NCBI GenBank assembly: GCA_002376715.1
Contig: DFOK01000034.1
Location: 1 to 14,586 of the forward strand
Length of the DNA: 14,586 bases
Direction: 5' to 3'
From: Bacteroidales bacterium UBA3543
GTDB lineage: Bacteria; Bacteroidota; Bacteroidia; Bacteroidales; UBA932
Each line of letters opens with the position of its first letter. The first letter of the stretch is position 1. A program made the position numbers and the translations under genes. The notes beneath the pieces are model-generated. The model was not told the DNA's origin and searched no databases. It was given only the letters and a program-made list of their open reading frames with translations. This document shows, in pieces, positions 1 to 7,515 of the stretch.

Positions 1-12
1 GATTTTTATACA

Positions 13-20
13 TATCTTTG
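13..20 (+). promoter_or_regulatory. Promoter -7 box for the nqr operon
   Basis: TATCTTTG is an exact match to the Bacteroidota -7 consensus TAnnTTTG. Transcription would begin a few bases downstream, around 25-28, leaving a leader of roughly 45 bases before the nqrA ATG at 72. The matching -33 TTTG box would lie before the first base of the window and cannot be checked. No other promoter is visible within the six-gene operon. Confidence 0.7.
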
Positions 21-71
21 CAGCCATACACGTAATTACTTAAGTGTTAAATCAATAATCTAAACTAAATA

Positions 72-1430
72 ATGTCAGAACAAATCAGATTGAAGAAGGG
101 GTTGGATTTGCCTGTAAAAGGGGCAGCCCTTCGCAAAATATCCATGACAGTTGTTCCTGATGTTGTCGCCCTCAAACCCACTGATTTTCGGAATCTTACC
201 CCGAAAATGCTGGTTAAGGAGGGGGACGTCGTCAAGGCAGGTACACCGGTCTTTGCTGACAAGAGAAATCCGGACATCCTCTTTACATCTCCGGTAAGCG
301 GTACGGTTGATGCAATTATCCGCGGGGAAAAACGCAAGCTGCTTGAGGTAAGAATCAAATCCGACAACTCGGGATCGGCAGTGAAGTTTAACGTACCGAA
401 AGGATTTTTCGTTGAAAGGGAAAGTATCATTAAGGTCTTACTTGAGAGTGGTCTCTGGCCATGCATCAAACAGAGGCCCTACGGTACTATCGCCGACCCC
501 TCTGTGACTCCCAAAGCCATCTTCATTTCGGCAATGGCAACAGCACCCCTTGCAGCCGAACTTGAGTATGTACTCGATGGTGAATTTGATGCCGTTCAGG
601 CCGGTCTCACGGTTTTGGGCAAGCTCACGGAAGGTGGCGTTCATCTCTCTCTTGATGCGCGTAACGCTGACGCCGGCAATTTTAACAAATTTGAAGGTGT
701 CGTTTATCACTACTTCAAAGGTCCGCACCCGGCAGGCAACGTTGGAGTACAGATCAGTCATATCAGCCCTATTTCCAAGGGCGAGATTATTTGGACGGTG
801 GATCTTTTTTTGGTTGCAGCCATCGGAAAATTATTCCTCAAAGGAGTGTATGACATGAGCCGCACCATTGCAGTTGCAGGTCCGGAAGTAGTAAATCCCT
901 CATATGTGAAGTGCTGTGCAGGCGTTTCAATGGAGCAGATTTCAGACCTTTTCAATTTTGCCCACGGTGACATCCGCATTATCAGCGGCGATTTGCTTTC
1001 AGGCAAAGCCGTAGGCAGAGACGGTTTCCTGGGTTTCTTCGATAATCTTGTGACGGTGCTTCCCGAAGGCAACTACTATGAGATGTTTGGCTGGGTAAAA
1101 CCTTTCCGTTTGAAGAAGTTCAGCTTCTCGCGCACTTACTTCTCCCGGTTGTTGCCGCATAAGAAATACAATATGGACACCAATACCAATGGCGGAGAGA
1201 GGGCTTTCGTGCTCTCTGATGTCTATGGCAAGGTGCTTCCCATGGATATATACCCTGTCTATCTCTTCAAAGCCATCCTGGCAGGTGATATAGAGAAGAT
1301 GGAAAACCTCGGCATTTATGAGATAATCGAAGAGGATGTGGCTCTTTGTGAGTTTGTTTGTCCTTCGAAAATCGAGATTCAGTCCATAGTTGCCGAGGGT
1401 ATTGAACTTATGATTAAAGAGATGTCATAA
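72..1430 (+). CDS. nqrA: Na+-translocating NADH:quinone oxidoreductase subunit A
   Basis: NqrA is the largely soluble, cytoplasm-facing subunit of the Na+-pumping NADH:quinone oxidoreductase; it has no cofactor of its own and is implicated in quinone binding. The 452 aa product is close to the usual family length (about 445 aa) and begins with the typical N-terminal stretch IRLKKGLDLPVKG. The early region with KEGDVVKAGTPVF and FTSPVSGTV (roughly residues 50-80) resembles the lipoyl-like barrel of the family. It has no long hydrophobic segments, as expected. The ATG at 72 is the first in frame after the promoter; there is no Shine-Dalgarno sequence, normal for Bacteroidota. It is the first gene of nqrABCDEF, with 13 bases before nqrB. 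In this phylum the acceptor is presumably menaquinone. Confidence 0.95.
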   Translation: MSEQIRLKKGLDLPVKGAALRKISMTVVPDVVALKPTDFRNLTPKMLVKEGDVVKAGTPVFADKRNPDILFTSPVSGTVDAIIRGEKRKLLEVRIKSDNSGSAVKFNVPKGFFVERESIIKVLLESGLWPCIKQRPYGTIADPSVTPKAIFISAMATAPLAAELEYVLDGEFDAVQAGLTVLGKLTEGGVHLSLDARNADAGNFNKFEGVVYHYFKGPHPAGNVGVQISHISPISKGEIIWTVDLFLVAAIGKLFLKGVYDMSRTIAVAGPEVVNPSYVKCCAGVSMEQISDLFNFAHGDIRIISGDLLSGKAVGRDGFLGFFDNLVTVLPEGNYYEMFGWVKPFRLKKFSFSRTYFSRLLPHKKYNMDTNTNGGERAFVLSDVYGKVLPMDIYPVYLFKAILAGDIEKMENLGIYEIIEEDVALCEFVCPSKIEIQSIVAEGIELMIKEMS

Positions 1431-1438
1431 AAGGAGGT
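1430..1438 (+). promoter_or_regulatory. Strong Shine-Dalgarno sequence before nqrB
   Basis: AAAGGAGGT spans the end of the nqrA stop codon and the gap, leaving 5 bases before the nqrB ATG at 1444. This is a near-perfect anti-SD complement at ideal spacing. Such sites are uncommon in Bacteroidota, whose ribosomes generally hide the anti-SD, so this one stands out and fixes the nqrB start. Confidence 0.7.
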
Positions 1439-1443
1439 ATAGC

Positions 1444-2586
1444 ATGAGCAAACTCAGAAAATTGACAGACAAGATCAAGCCTACCTTCGAAAAAGGAGGC
1501 AAACTCTCATTCCTCCACTCGACTTTCGAGGCATTTGAGAGTTTTCTCTTCGTCCCCAACAGGGTAACCGGAAGCGGAGTGCACGTGAGGGACAGTGTGG
1601 ATATCAAGCGCGTTATGACAGCGGTCATGATTGCACTCGTACCCTCGTTGCTTTTCGGCATCTACAATATCGGCTATCAGCACAATCTTGCATCGAATGC
1701 AGGTATGGAGTTTTGGGAGATGGTTTGGTTTGGAATCCTAAAAATACTCCCTCTCTATCTCGTTTCCTATATAGTGGGTCTGGGTATCGAGTTTATTTCG
1801 GCGCAGCTCAGAGGCCACGAGGTCAGTGAGGGTTACCTGGTTTCCGGACTCATTATTCCCCTAATCATACCTATTACAACTCCTTTGTGGATGCTAGCCC
1901 TCGCAGTGGCATTTGCAGTTATCATCGGCAAGGAGATTTTCGGCGGAACAGGTATGAATATCTGGAATCCGGCTCTGGTGGCCAGGGCATTTCTATTCTT
2001 TGCATATCCCAGCCATATGTCAGGTGACAAAGTATGGGTTGCGGGAATAGACGGATTCTCCGGTGCCACCCCGCTTGCACAGACTTCAGAGGGTCTTTCC
2101 TCTCTTCACTATTCGGTAAGCGATATGTTCTTCGGTTTTATCCCCGGTTCGGTAGGTGAAACCTCAACATTGGCCATCCTTCTGGGTGCTGCATTCCTGA
2201 TCTACACAGGGATCGGCAGTTGGAAGATAATGCTCTCAACGGTTGCCGGAGGTCTGGTAATGGGCTTTATCGCCAATCTCGCCGCTCCATCAGCCGATTG
2301 TGCGATGGCTATTCCGGCCTGGTACCATCTGATTATGGGAGGTTTCGCGTTCGGTGCCGTGTTTATGGCAACAGATCCGGTTACTGCGGCGCAAACAGAG
2401 TCCGGTAAGTGGATTTACGGTTTTTTAATCGGAGTACTTGCAGTGATCATCAGACTCTTCAATCCGGGTTACCCTGAGGGAATGATGCTCGCCATCCTCC
2501 TTATGAATACCTTCGCACCTCTGATTGACCATATTGTGGTCGGTAGAAACATCAAACGCAGATTAAAAAGGGCAAAAACAGTATAG
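1444..2586 (+). CDS. nqrB: Na+-NQR subunit B, covalent-FMN membrane subunit
   Basis: NqrB is the large polytopic subunit of Na+-NQR, carrying one covalently bound FMN and riboflavin, and forming much of the sodium path. The 380 aa product has a soluble N-terminus of about 55 residues followed by about ten hydrophobic segments. The flavinylation motif is visible as DGFSGATPL, with Thr209 the expected phosphoester attachment site. The stretch GKEIFGGTGMNIWNPALVARAF (about residues 162-183) is typical of NqrB/RnfD proteins. It is somewhat shorter than the Vibrio protein (about 415 aa), consistent with a shorter N-terminus. FMN attachment needs an ApbE-type transferase, which is not in this window. 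Only 3 bases separate it from nqrC. Confidence 0.95.
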   Translation: MSKLRKLTDKIKPTFEKGGKLSFLHSTFEAFESFLFVPNRVTGSGVHVRDSVDIKRVMTAVMIALVPSLLFGIYNIGYQHNLASNAGMEFWEMVWFGILKILPLYLVSYIVGLGIEFISAQLRGHEVSEGYLVSGLIIPLIIPITTPLWMLALAVAFAVIIGKEIFGGTGMNIWNPALVARAFLFFAYPSHMSGDKVWVAGIDGFSGATPLAQTSEGLSSLHYSVSDMFFGFIPGSVGETSTLAILLGAAFLIYTGIGSWKIMLSTVAGGLVMGFIANLAAPSADCAMAIPAWYHLIMGGFAFGAVFMATDPVTAAQTESGKWIYGFLIGVLAVIIRLFNPGYPEGMMLAILLMNTFAPLIDHIVVGRNIKRRLKRAKTV

Positions 2587-2589
2587 ATT

Positions 2590-3465
2590 ATGAAACTGAA
2601 TACCAACAGCAATATCTACACGATCTTCTATACCACCATACTGGTGGTGTTAGTGGCAGGTGTTCTTGCCTTTGCATCGACGGCACTCAAGCCGAAACAG
2701 CAAGAAAACATCGCACTGGAGAAAATGCAGTCTCTTCTACGTGCTGCAAGACTTGGTGAGGATGTATCTGCACGGAAGAACAAGAGTGAATATATAAAAG
2801 CTCTCTATTCGGAGCATATGACCAATGACTTTGTGCTCGACTATGAGGGCAAGGTTATCGAGGGGGAGGCATTCGAAATCGACCTTCAGGTACAGTACAA
2901 TATTATCAAAAAGATTGCTGCGGCCAAGACTCCCGAAGCTGCCCGGACTTTACGTGAGCAGTTACAGCTACCTGTGTTTGTCTGCACAATCGGTGAGAAG
3001 GTCCTCAATATCTTTCCCTGCTATGGACCCGGTCTTTGGGGGCCCGTATGGGGCTATATTGCAGTAGAGGATGACTTTGAGACCATTTACGGAGCAGTAT
3101 TCGACCATAAGGGAGAAACCCCCGGCCTGGGTGCAGAAATTGCGCACGCCCCTTTTTACAGTCAGTTTGTGGGCAAAAAACTCTCCCAGGAGGGTGCTTT
3201 TAAGTCGATCTCGATCATAAAGGGTGGCGGGCAGGCAGATAATCCCAACGGAGTTGACGCCATTTCAGGCGGTACCATCACCAGCCAGTCTCTTGAGCAG
3301 GCCATCGCAATGTGGCTTGACGAATATCAAGCCTACTTCAATATCAAACGCGCTGCAATCGGCTCTGAGGAGTGCTGCGGAGAGGGAGAGCCATGTAATG
3401 GTGAAAATTGCAGTTGTAAAACCGGGAACCGGAATCATGAAGGCCGGGAACATTACACTAAATAA
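2590..3465 (+). CDS. nqrC: Na+-NQR subunit C, covalent-FMN subunit with Cys-rich tail
   Basis: NqrC carries the second covalent FMN of Na+-NQR on a periplasmic FMN-binding domain anchored by one N-terminal helix. The hydrophobic anchor is at about residues 10-31. The FMN motif reads DAISGGTITS, with Thr229 the likely attachment residue; Gly replaces the more common Ala of SGAT. The domain core PGLWGPVWGYIAV and GETPGLGAEI (about residues 147-185) matches the family. At 291 aa it is longer than usual (about 230-260): after the domain ends near residue 256 there is a tail of about 35 residues with Cys262, 263, 269, 274 and 276, rich in Glu, Gly and Asn. The subunit call is firm; the tail has no function I recognise. 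Confidence 0.93.
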   Translation: MKLNTNSNIYTIFYTTILVVLVAGVLAFASTALKPKQQENIALEKMQSLLRAARLGEDVSARKNKSEYIKALYSEHMTNDFVLDYEGKVIEGEAFEIDLQVQYNIIKKIAAAKTPEAARTLREQLQLPVFVCTIGEKVLNIFPCYGPGLWGPVWGYIAVEDDFETIYGAVFDHKGETPGLGAEIAHAPFYSQFVGKKLSQEGAFKSISIIKGGGQADNPNGVDAISGGTITSQSLEQAIAMWLDEYQAYFNIKRAAIGSEECCGEGEPCNGENCSCKTGNRNHEGREHYTK

Positions 3466-3473
3466 GAATTATC

Positions 3474-4097
3474 ATGGATAAGAGTATATTAAAGAATCCC
3501 TTTTTTAAGGCCAATCCGATTACAGTACTTGTGCTCGGTGTTTGTTCCGCTCTTGCGGTGACAGTCCAGTTGAAAGGTGCATGTGTTATGGCACTTTCAG
3601 TGACAGTCGTTACCGGCTTTTCCAGTATGCTGGTATCCTCAATCCGTAATACCATTCCAAATCGCGTCAGGATAATCATACAACTCGTAATTGTGGCACT
3701 GTTTGTAATTTTGATTGACCAGTTCCTGAAAGCTTATGCATATGATGTGAGTAAACAGCTTTCGGTCTATATTGGTCTGATTATTACCAACTGTATCATT
3801 ATGGGGCGCATTGAGGCCTTTGCACTTGGCAACAAGCCATTCCCTTCACTTGTCGATGGTCTTGCCAATGGTATGGGCTATGGTATGGTCCTCGTTGTCA
3901 TTGCATTCATACGTGAACTCTTCGGCTCCGGAACCCTGTTTGGTTTACAGATCATCCCTCAGAGCTGGTATATGGCTAATGGCGGTTTCTATGAAAACAA
4001 CGGGTTGGTAATACTTCCCCCTATGGCTTTGATCATAGTGGGTTGTATTATATGGGCCCAGAGAGCGGTTCAGAAAGAATTACAAGAAGAACGATAA
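3474..4097 (+). CDS. nqrD: Na+-NQR subunit D, membrane subunit
   Basis: NqrD is a small integral membrane subunit that, with NqrE, forms a pseudosymmetric pair in the Na+-NQR core. The 207 aa product matches the family length and is almost wholly hydrophobic, with about six membrane segments. Cys24 in LGVCSALAV and Cys107 in ITNCIIMGR sit at the positions which, in the Vibrio complex, help hold an intramembrane [2Fe-2S] centre between NqrD and NqrE. The motif GRIEAFALGNKPFPSLVDG is typical of NqrD/RnfE. The ATG lies 8 bases after nqrC, within the operon. Confidence 0.94.
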   Translation: MDKSILKNPFFKANPITVLVLGVCSALAVTVQLKGACVMALSVTVVTGFSSMLVSSIRNTIPNRVRIIIQLVIVALFVILIDQFLKAYAYDVSKQLSVYIGLIITNCIIMGRIEAFALGNKPFPSLVDGLANGMGYGMVLVVIAFIRELFGSGTLFGLQIIPQSWYMANGGFYENNGLVILPPMALIIVGCIIWAQRAVQKELQEER

Positions 4098-4098
4098 T

Positions 4099-4106
4099 AA
4101 AGGAGG
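4099..4106 (+). promoter_or_regulatory. Strong Shine-Dalgarno sequence before nqrE
   Basis: AAAGGAGG lies just after the nqrD stop, 6 bases before the nqrE ATG at 4113. It is a second strong anti-SD match in the operon, after the one before nqrB, and it decides the nqrE start. nqrA, nqrC and nqrD lack one. Confidence 0.65.
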
Positions 4107-4112
4107 AATATT

Positions 4113-4727
4113 ATGGAATACATCAATATATTTGTCAAGTCGGTTTTCGTAGAAAACATGGTATTCGCATTCTTCCTGGGAATGTGTTCTTACCTTGCTG
4201 TTTCCAAGAGTGTAAAGACAGCTACCGGCCTTGGTCTGGCTGTAATATTTGTGCAACTTGTTACTCTTCCGATCAATTATCTGCTTAACGAGTATCTGCT
4301 TGCACCGGGTGCTCTTGCATGGCTGAATCCCGAATATGCATCACTCGATCTCAGTTTCCTGAGTTATATCGTATTCATTGCGGTTATCGCTTCAATTGTA
4401 CAGATCGTGGAGATGGTTGTCGAGAAATTCAGTCCCGCTCTTTACTCTTCATTGGGTATTTTCCTTCCTCTGATTGCAGTAAACTGTGCAATCCTCGGCG
4501 GTTCGCTTTTTATGCAGGAGAGAGGTTATGCAGATCTCGGTGAGTCAATATCCTTTGCTCTCGGTTCGGGATTCGGCTGGTTCATTGCTATCGTGGCAAT
4601 AGCCGCCATAAGGGAGAAACTTGATTACTCCAATGTTCCGAAATCCCTGAAGGGCCTGGGTATTTCATTCATCATTACCGGTCTCATGGGTATCGCTTTT
4701 ATGAGTTTCATGGGCATCAAATTGTAG
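4113..4727 (+). CDS. nqrE: Na+-NQR subunit E, membrane subunit
   Basis: NqrE is the partner of NqrD in the membrane core of Na+-NQR. The product is 204 aa (family about 198) with about six membrane segments. Cys25 in FFLGMCSYLAV and Cys125 in IAVNCAILGG fit the conserved cysteines that, in the Vibrio enzyme, complete the intramembrane iron-sulfur site with NqrD. The C-terminal stretch VAIAAIREKLDYSNVPKSLK is characteristic of NqrE. It is preceded by a strong Shine-Dalgarno sequence and followed after 6 bases by nqrF, whose own SD-like GGAG (4727-4730) overlaps the end of this stop codon. Confidence 0.94.
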   Translation: MEYINIFVKSVFVENMVFAFFLGMCSYLAVSKSVKTATGLGLAVIFVQLVTLPINYLLNEYLLAPGALAWLNPEYASLDLSFLSYIVFIAVIASIVQIVEMVVEKFSPALYSSLGIFLPLIAVNCAILGGSLFMQERGYADLGESISFALGSGFGWFIAIVAIAAIREKLDYSNVPKSLKGLGISFIITGLMGIAFMSFMGIKL

Positions 4728-4733
4728 GAGAAA

Positions 4734-5996
4734 ATGGATGTTAATGTTTTAGTTATCACTGTTGTTGCCTCTTTGGCGCTTATCTTGCCGCTTGTAGCTG
4801 TATTGCTCTACATCAAGGCGAAGCTTACACCTTCGGGCAAAGTCATTATTGATATTAATAACGGTAGTAAGGAGATTGCCGTTTCACAGGGCGATTCTCT
4901 CCTTGCGACTCTCGCCAACGAGAAGATATTTCTCCCCTCCGCTTGCGGAGCGAAGGGTACCTGTGGAGAATGTAAATGCCAGGTGCTTGAAGGAGGCGGT
5001 GCAATTCTCCCTACTGAGGTGGGTTTCTTTACCCGTAAACAGATATTGAACAACTGGCGTCTCGGTTGTCAGGTGAAGGTAAAGGATAACCTGAAGATTA
5101 TAGTGCCTGAATCCACACTCAGCGTCAAGAAGTGGGAGTGTGAGGTTGTTTCAAACGACAATGTAGCCACCTTTATCAAGGAATTCTGTGTCAAGCTTCC
5201 CGAAGGGGAGAATCTCAACTTCCGATCCGGCGGTTACATTCAGGTGGATGTACCTCCAATGACCCTTAATTACAGCGATTTTGAAATAGATGAAAGGTAC
5301 CGTGAGGACTGGAACAATATGGGATTGTTTGACCTTAAGATGGTCAATTCCGAAGAGACTCTGAGGGCCTATTCAATGGCAACTTATCCTGCAGAGGGCA
5401 ATATCATCAAGCTCAATGTGCGAATTGCTACTCCTCCTTTCAATCGTGAGACGGGTAAGTTTGAAAATGTCAATCCGGGCGTCTGCTCTTCCTATATCTT
5501 CTCCCTCAAACCGGGTGACAAGGTTATGGTTTCAGGTCCTTACGGAGAGTTCTTCGTTCCCGATGATGTTGCAGATGATCAGGAATTCTTATTTATAGGC
5601 GGCGGTGCAGGTATGGCTCCAATGCGCAGTCACATAATGCATTTGTTCAAGACCGAGAAGACGACTCGTAAGGTCAACTTCTTCTACGGTGCCCGTAGCC
5701 TGAAAGAAGCTTTCTATCTTGAGGACTACAAGGCCCTTGAAAAAGAATTCCCCAACTTCAAGTTCCATCTTGCCCTTGACCGTCCCGATCCTGAGGCAGA
5801 TGCGGCAGGAGTCTCTTATGTTCCGGGATTTGTCCACTCTGTACTCTATGAGACCTATCTCAAAGACCACGAAGCTCCCGAGGATATTCTCTACTTTATG
5901 TGTGGTCCTCCGATGATGGTCCAGTCAGTTAATACACTTCTGGATAGTCTCGGAGTGGAGCCGGAGTCTATACTTTATGACGACTTCGGTAATTGA
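4734..5996 (+). CDS. nqrF: Na+-NQR subunit F, NADH-oxidising flavo-iron-sulfur subunit
   Basis: NqrF is the electron entry point: it oxidises NADH at FAD and passes electrons to a [2Fe-2S] centre, then into the membrane subunits. Domains in order over 420 aa are an N-terminal membrane helix (about 5-27); a plant-type ferredoxin domain with Cys71, Cys77, Cys80 and Cys112 as cluster ligands; an FAD domain with the RAYSMA motif starting at Arg211; and an NADH domain with GGGAGMAPMRS (289-299) and MCGPPMM (389-395), ending in the conserved YDDFG. All expected cofactor residues are present. Length is close to the Vibrio protein (about 408 aa). It is the last gene of the operon and is followed by a strong hairpin terminator. 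Confidence 0.96.
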   Translation: MDVNVLVITVVASLALILPLVAVLLYIKAKLTPSGKVIIDINNGSKEIAVSQGDSLLATLANEKIFLPSACGAKGTCGECKCQVLEGGGAILPTEVGFFTRKQILNNWRLGCQVKVKDNLKIIVPESTLSVKKWECEVVSNDNVATFIKEFCVKLPEGENLNFRSGGYIQVDVPPMTLNYSDFEIDERYREDWNNMGLFDLKMVNSEETLRAYSMATYPAEGNIIKLNVRIATPPFNRETGKFENVNPGVCSSYIFSLKPGDKVMVSGPYGEFFVPDDVADDQEFLFIGGGAGMAPMRSHIMHLFKTEKTTRKVNFFYGARSLKEAFYLEDYKALEKEFPNFKFHLALDRPDPEADAAGVSYVPGFVHSVLYETYLKDHEAPEDILYFMCGPPMMVQSVNTLLDSLGVEPESILYDDFGN

Positions 5997-6023
5997 TCGT
6001 TAATCAAAGAATAAGTGATATTT

Positions 6024-6053
6024 TATAGGGGCGACCATTAGGTTGCCCCTATA
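6024..6053 (+). terminator. Terminator of the nqr operon
   Basis: A 13-bp stem (6024-6036 with 6041-6053, one G-T pair) closes an ATTA tetraloop 27 bases after the nqrF stop. The core is GGGGC paired with GCCCC. The following bases (TTCATT) are only moderately T-rich, but the stem is very stable and well placed to end nqr transcription before the tRNA promoter. Confidence 0.85.
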
Positions 6054-6075
6054 TTCATTAAAAGAGAGGGGAATT

Positions 6076-6106
6076 ATTGGTATTTTCAAAAATAAAACTA
6101 TCTTTG
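6076..6106 (+). promoter_or_regulatory. Promoter of the tRNA-Glu gene
   Basis: The -7 box TATCTTTG (6099-6106) matches TAnnTTTG exactly. A -33-like ATTG lies at 6076-6079 with a 19-base spacer, a normal distance in Bacteroidota. Expected initiation is near 6112, leaving a short 5' leader before the mature tRNA at 6121. Confidence 0.7.
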
Positions 6107-6120
6107 CAGTCCATATCAAT

Positions 6121-6193
6121 GGCCCTATCGACTAGTTGGTTAGGTCGCAACTCTCTCAAGGTTGAAACACGAGTTCGAATCTCGTTGGGGCTA
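6121..6193 (+). tRNA. tRNA-Glu (anticodon CTC)
   Basis: A full cloverleaf can be drawn. The acceptor stem is 6121-6127 with 6186-6192; the D stem 6130-6133 with 6143-6146, with loop AGTTGGTTA; the anticodon stem 6148-6152 with 6160-6164; and the T stem 6169-6173 with 6181-6185 around TTCGAAT. The anticodon loop CTCTCAA gives anticodon CTC at 6155-6157, reading GAG (Glu). The 4-base variable loop lacks position 47, and C9 with C12-G23 are present, both features of tRNA-Glu. The discriminator is A6193; CCA is not encoded. Oddities: the 11-24 pair is A-U rather than the usual pyrimidine-purine, and there are four G-U pairs (1-72, 6-67, 13-22, 31-39). It is probably functional, since it has its own promoter and terminator. 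Confidence 0.88.
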
Positions 6194-6201
6194 CTTCTTG
6201 G

Positions 6202-6233
6202 GCCGGCTAAATTTTTTAGCCGGCTTCTTTTTT
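6202..6233 (+). terminator. Terminator of the tRNA gene
   Basis: A perfect 10-bp inverted repeat, GCCGGCTAAA (6202-6211) with TTTAGCCGGC (6215-6224), closes a TTT loop and is followed by TTCTTTTTT. This is a textbook intrinsic terminator 9 bases after the tRNA. Confidence 0.92.
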
Positions 6234-6242
6234 GTATCTTTG
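6212..6242 (+). promoter_or_regulatory. Promoter of the DUF5009 gene, overlapping the terminator
   Basis: The -7 box TATCTTTG (6235-6242) is an exact consensus match, 25 bases before the ATG at 6268. The -33 region would fall inside the tRNA terminator hairpin (TTTT at 6212-6215, spacer 19, or TTTA at 6215-6218, spacer 16). The two signals therefore share the same DNA. Confidence 0.6.
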
Positions 6243-6267
6243 AAGAGATAATTGTGGCAAATATATT

Positions 6268-7473
6268 ATGGAACAACAATATTTCTCAAGACGCAATCAT
6301 GCCATAGATCTTCTCAGGGCAATGGTTATGGTGTTGATGGTCTTTGTAAACGACCTCTGGCGCATCTCTTCATATCCTCGTTGGATGGGACATGCGGCGG
6401 TAGGTGAGGACTTTCTCGGCCTTTCCGATATAGTTTTTCCTTGTTTCCTTTTTGTGGTAGGAATGTCCATTCCTTATGCACTTGAGGGACGGTATGCGAA
6501 GGGAAAGGGCACTATGAGTACTCTGAGACACATACTTACCAGATCCCTTGCATTGATAGTAATGGGGGTCTTCCTGGTGAATACTGAGAGTGGAATGTCT
6601 CCTGACGCGCTGATGCCCAATACCGTTTACAAACTCTTTTTGCTAGTGGCATTCTTCCTCATTTGGAACTACAAGTCATACAAAGTGCTTCAGGTTGCTG
6701 GCGTAGCATTGCTGTTATTTCTCGCACTTATCTTTAAAGACCCCGCGGACGGTTACCTGAGCGCACGCTGGTGGGGTATTCTGGGGTTGATAGGATGGAG
6801 TTATCTTTTCTGCGCGCTGACCTATCTTTTCACACGGGCACGCTTGAAATATATAGTGGGAGTCTGGGTTGCCCTTCTGCTGGTCAATATTCTTCTCACA
6901 CCTCTACGCGAGGGGATATCTACATCAGAGAGCGGACTGCTATTCGGTTTGCCAAAGCTCAATTTCCTGAGTGACTTTACCGAGGCGCTGCACGTGGGCA
7001 ACGGTCATACGCAACTCTTGACTATGGGCGGAGTGATGCTCTCGGTGATCTCTATGAAGATGGACAGGATGAAACTCTCCACCAAGGCTCTGGCTGCGCT
7101 AGGTGCTATCGTAGTGCTATTGTCAGGTACCTGGCTCACCCGCCAATTGTGGATTATAGATAAGATAAGCGGCACTCTCCCTTGGGTGCTCGTCTCCTCG
7201 GCCATTGCAGTGGGAATGTACGCTATTCTCAGTTGGCTCGTCTCGATAAGGAGGGCAGGATGGCTCAGTTTCCTGAAGCCTGCCGGTACCGCTACCCTCA
7301 CTTGTTACCTGATGCCTCATCTGCTCTATAGCTTTATGACTATCTTCGGTTTTTCAACCCCTGCGTGGATGAATGAGGGAATAGTAGGCATCATCAGCTG
7401 CATCTGCTTTTCGCTGCTATGCCTCTTTTTGACTTGGCTTTTGGGAAAAATAGGGTTGAAATTGAAGATATAG
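6268..7473 (+). CDS. DUF5009 / COG4299 (NagX, HGSNAT-like) membrane protein
   Basis: This 401 aa inner-membrane protein has about ten to eleven hydrophobic segments. Its N-terminal part, with RNHAIDLLRAMVMVLMVFVN, GHAAVGEDFLGLSDIVFP and FLFVVGMSIPYAL (residues 9-71), matches the DUF5009/COG4299 family, related to human heparan-alpha-glucosaminide N-acetyltransferase. His42 sits where I recall the catalytic histidine of the human enzyme (HAPWNG motif). Family members in other bacteria occur with GlcNAc or chitin genes (NagX), and from memory a related protein was proposed as the inner-membrane MurNAc transporter MurT in Tannerella forsythia. The function here could therefore be amino-sugar transport or transacetylation; the sequence cannot decide. 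It is transcribed alone, with murK and murQ about 3 kb downstream. Confidence 0.8.
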   Translation: MEQQYFSRRNHAIDLLRAMVMVLMVFVNDLWRISSYPRWMGHAAVGEDFLGLSDIVFPCFLFVVGMSIPYALEGRYAKGKGTMSTLRHILTRSLALIVMGVFLVNTESGMSPDALMPNTVYKLFLLVAFFLIWNYKSYKVLQVAGVALLLFLALIFKDPADGYLSARWWGILGLIGWSYLFCALTYLFTRARLKYIVGVWVALLLVNILLTPLREGISTSESGLLFGLPKLNFLSDFTEALHVGNGHTQLLTMGGVMLSVISMKMDRMKLSTKALAALGAIVVLLSGTWLTRQLWIIDKISGTLPWVLVSSAIAVGMYAILSWLVSIRRAGWLSFLKPAGTATLTCYLMPHLLYSFMTIFGFSTPAWMNEGIVGIISCICFSLLCLFLTWLLGKIGLKLKI

Positions 7474-7487
7474 GATAATTAAAAGTA

Positions 7488-7515
7488 AATGAGGCGCTCA
7501 ATCGAACACCTCATT
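7488..7515. terminator. Probable bidirectional terminator
   Basis: AATGAGG (7488-7494) pairs with CCTCATT (7509-7515); the 14-base interior can pair partly (7496-7507, 7498-7505, 7499-7504) with two C-A mismatches. A T-rich run (TCTTCTTT) follows on the plus strand, and the minus-strand exit side is also T-rich (TACTTTTAATT). It lies between two genes that converge (DUF5009 at 7473, desulfoferrodoxin at 7557), so it could serve both. Confidence 0.55.

Noticed and set aside
65..469. A 134-codon minus-strand open frame at the start of nqrA
   Set aside because: It lies opposite well-supported nqrA codons and covers the nqrA start region; it shows no recognisable motif.
3366..3465. A frameshift making the NqrC tail an artefact
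   Set aside because: The frame ends in a clean stop 8 bases before nqrD and the domain upstream is intact; nothing in the other frames resembles a better NqrC ending, though only comparison with relatives can exclude it.
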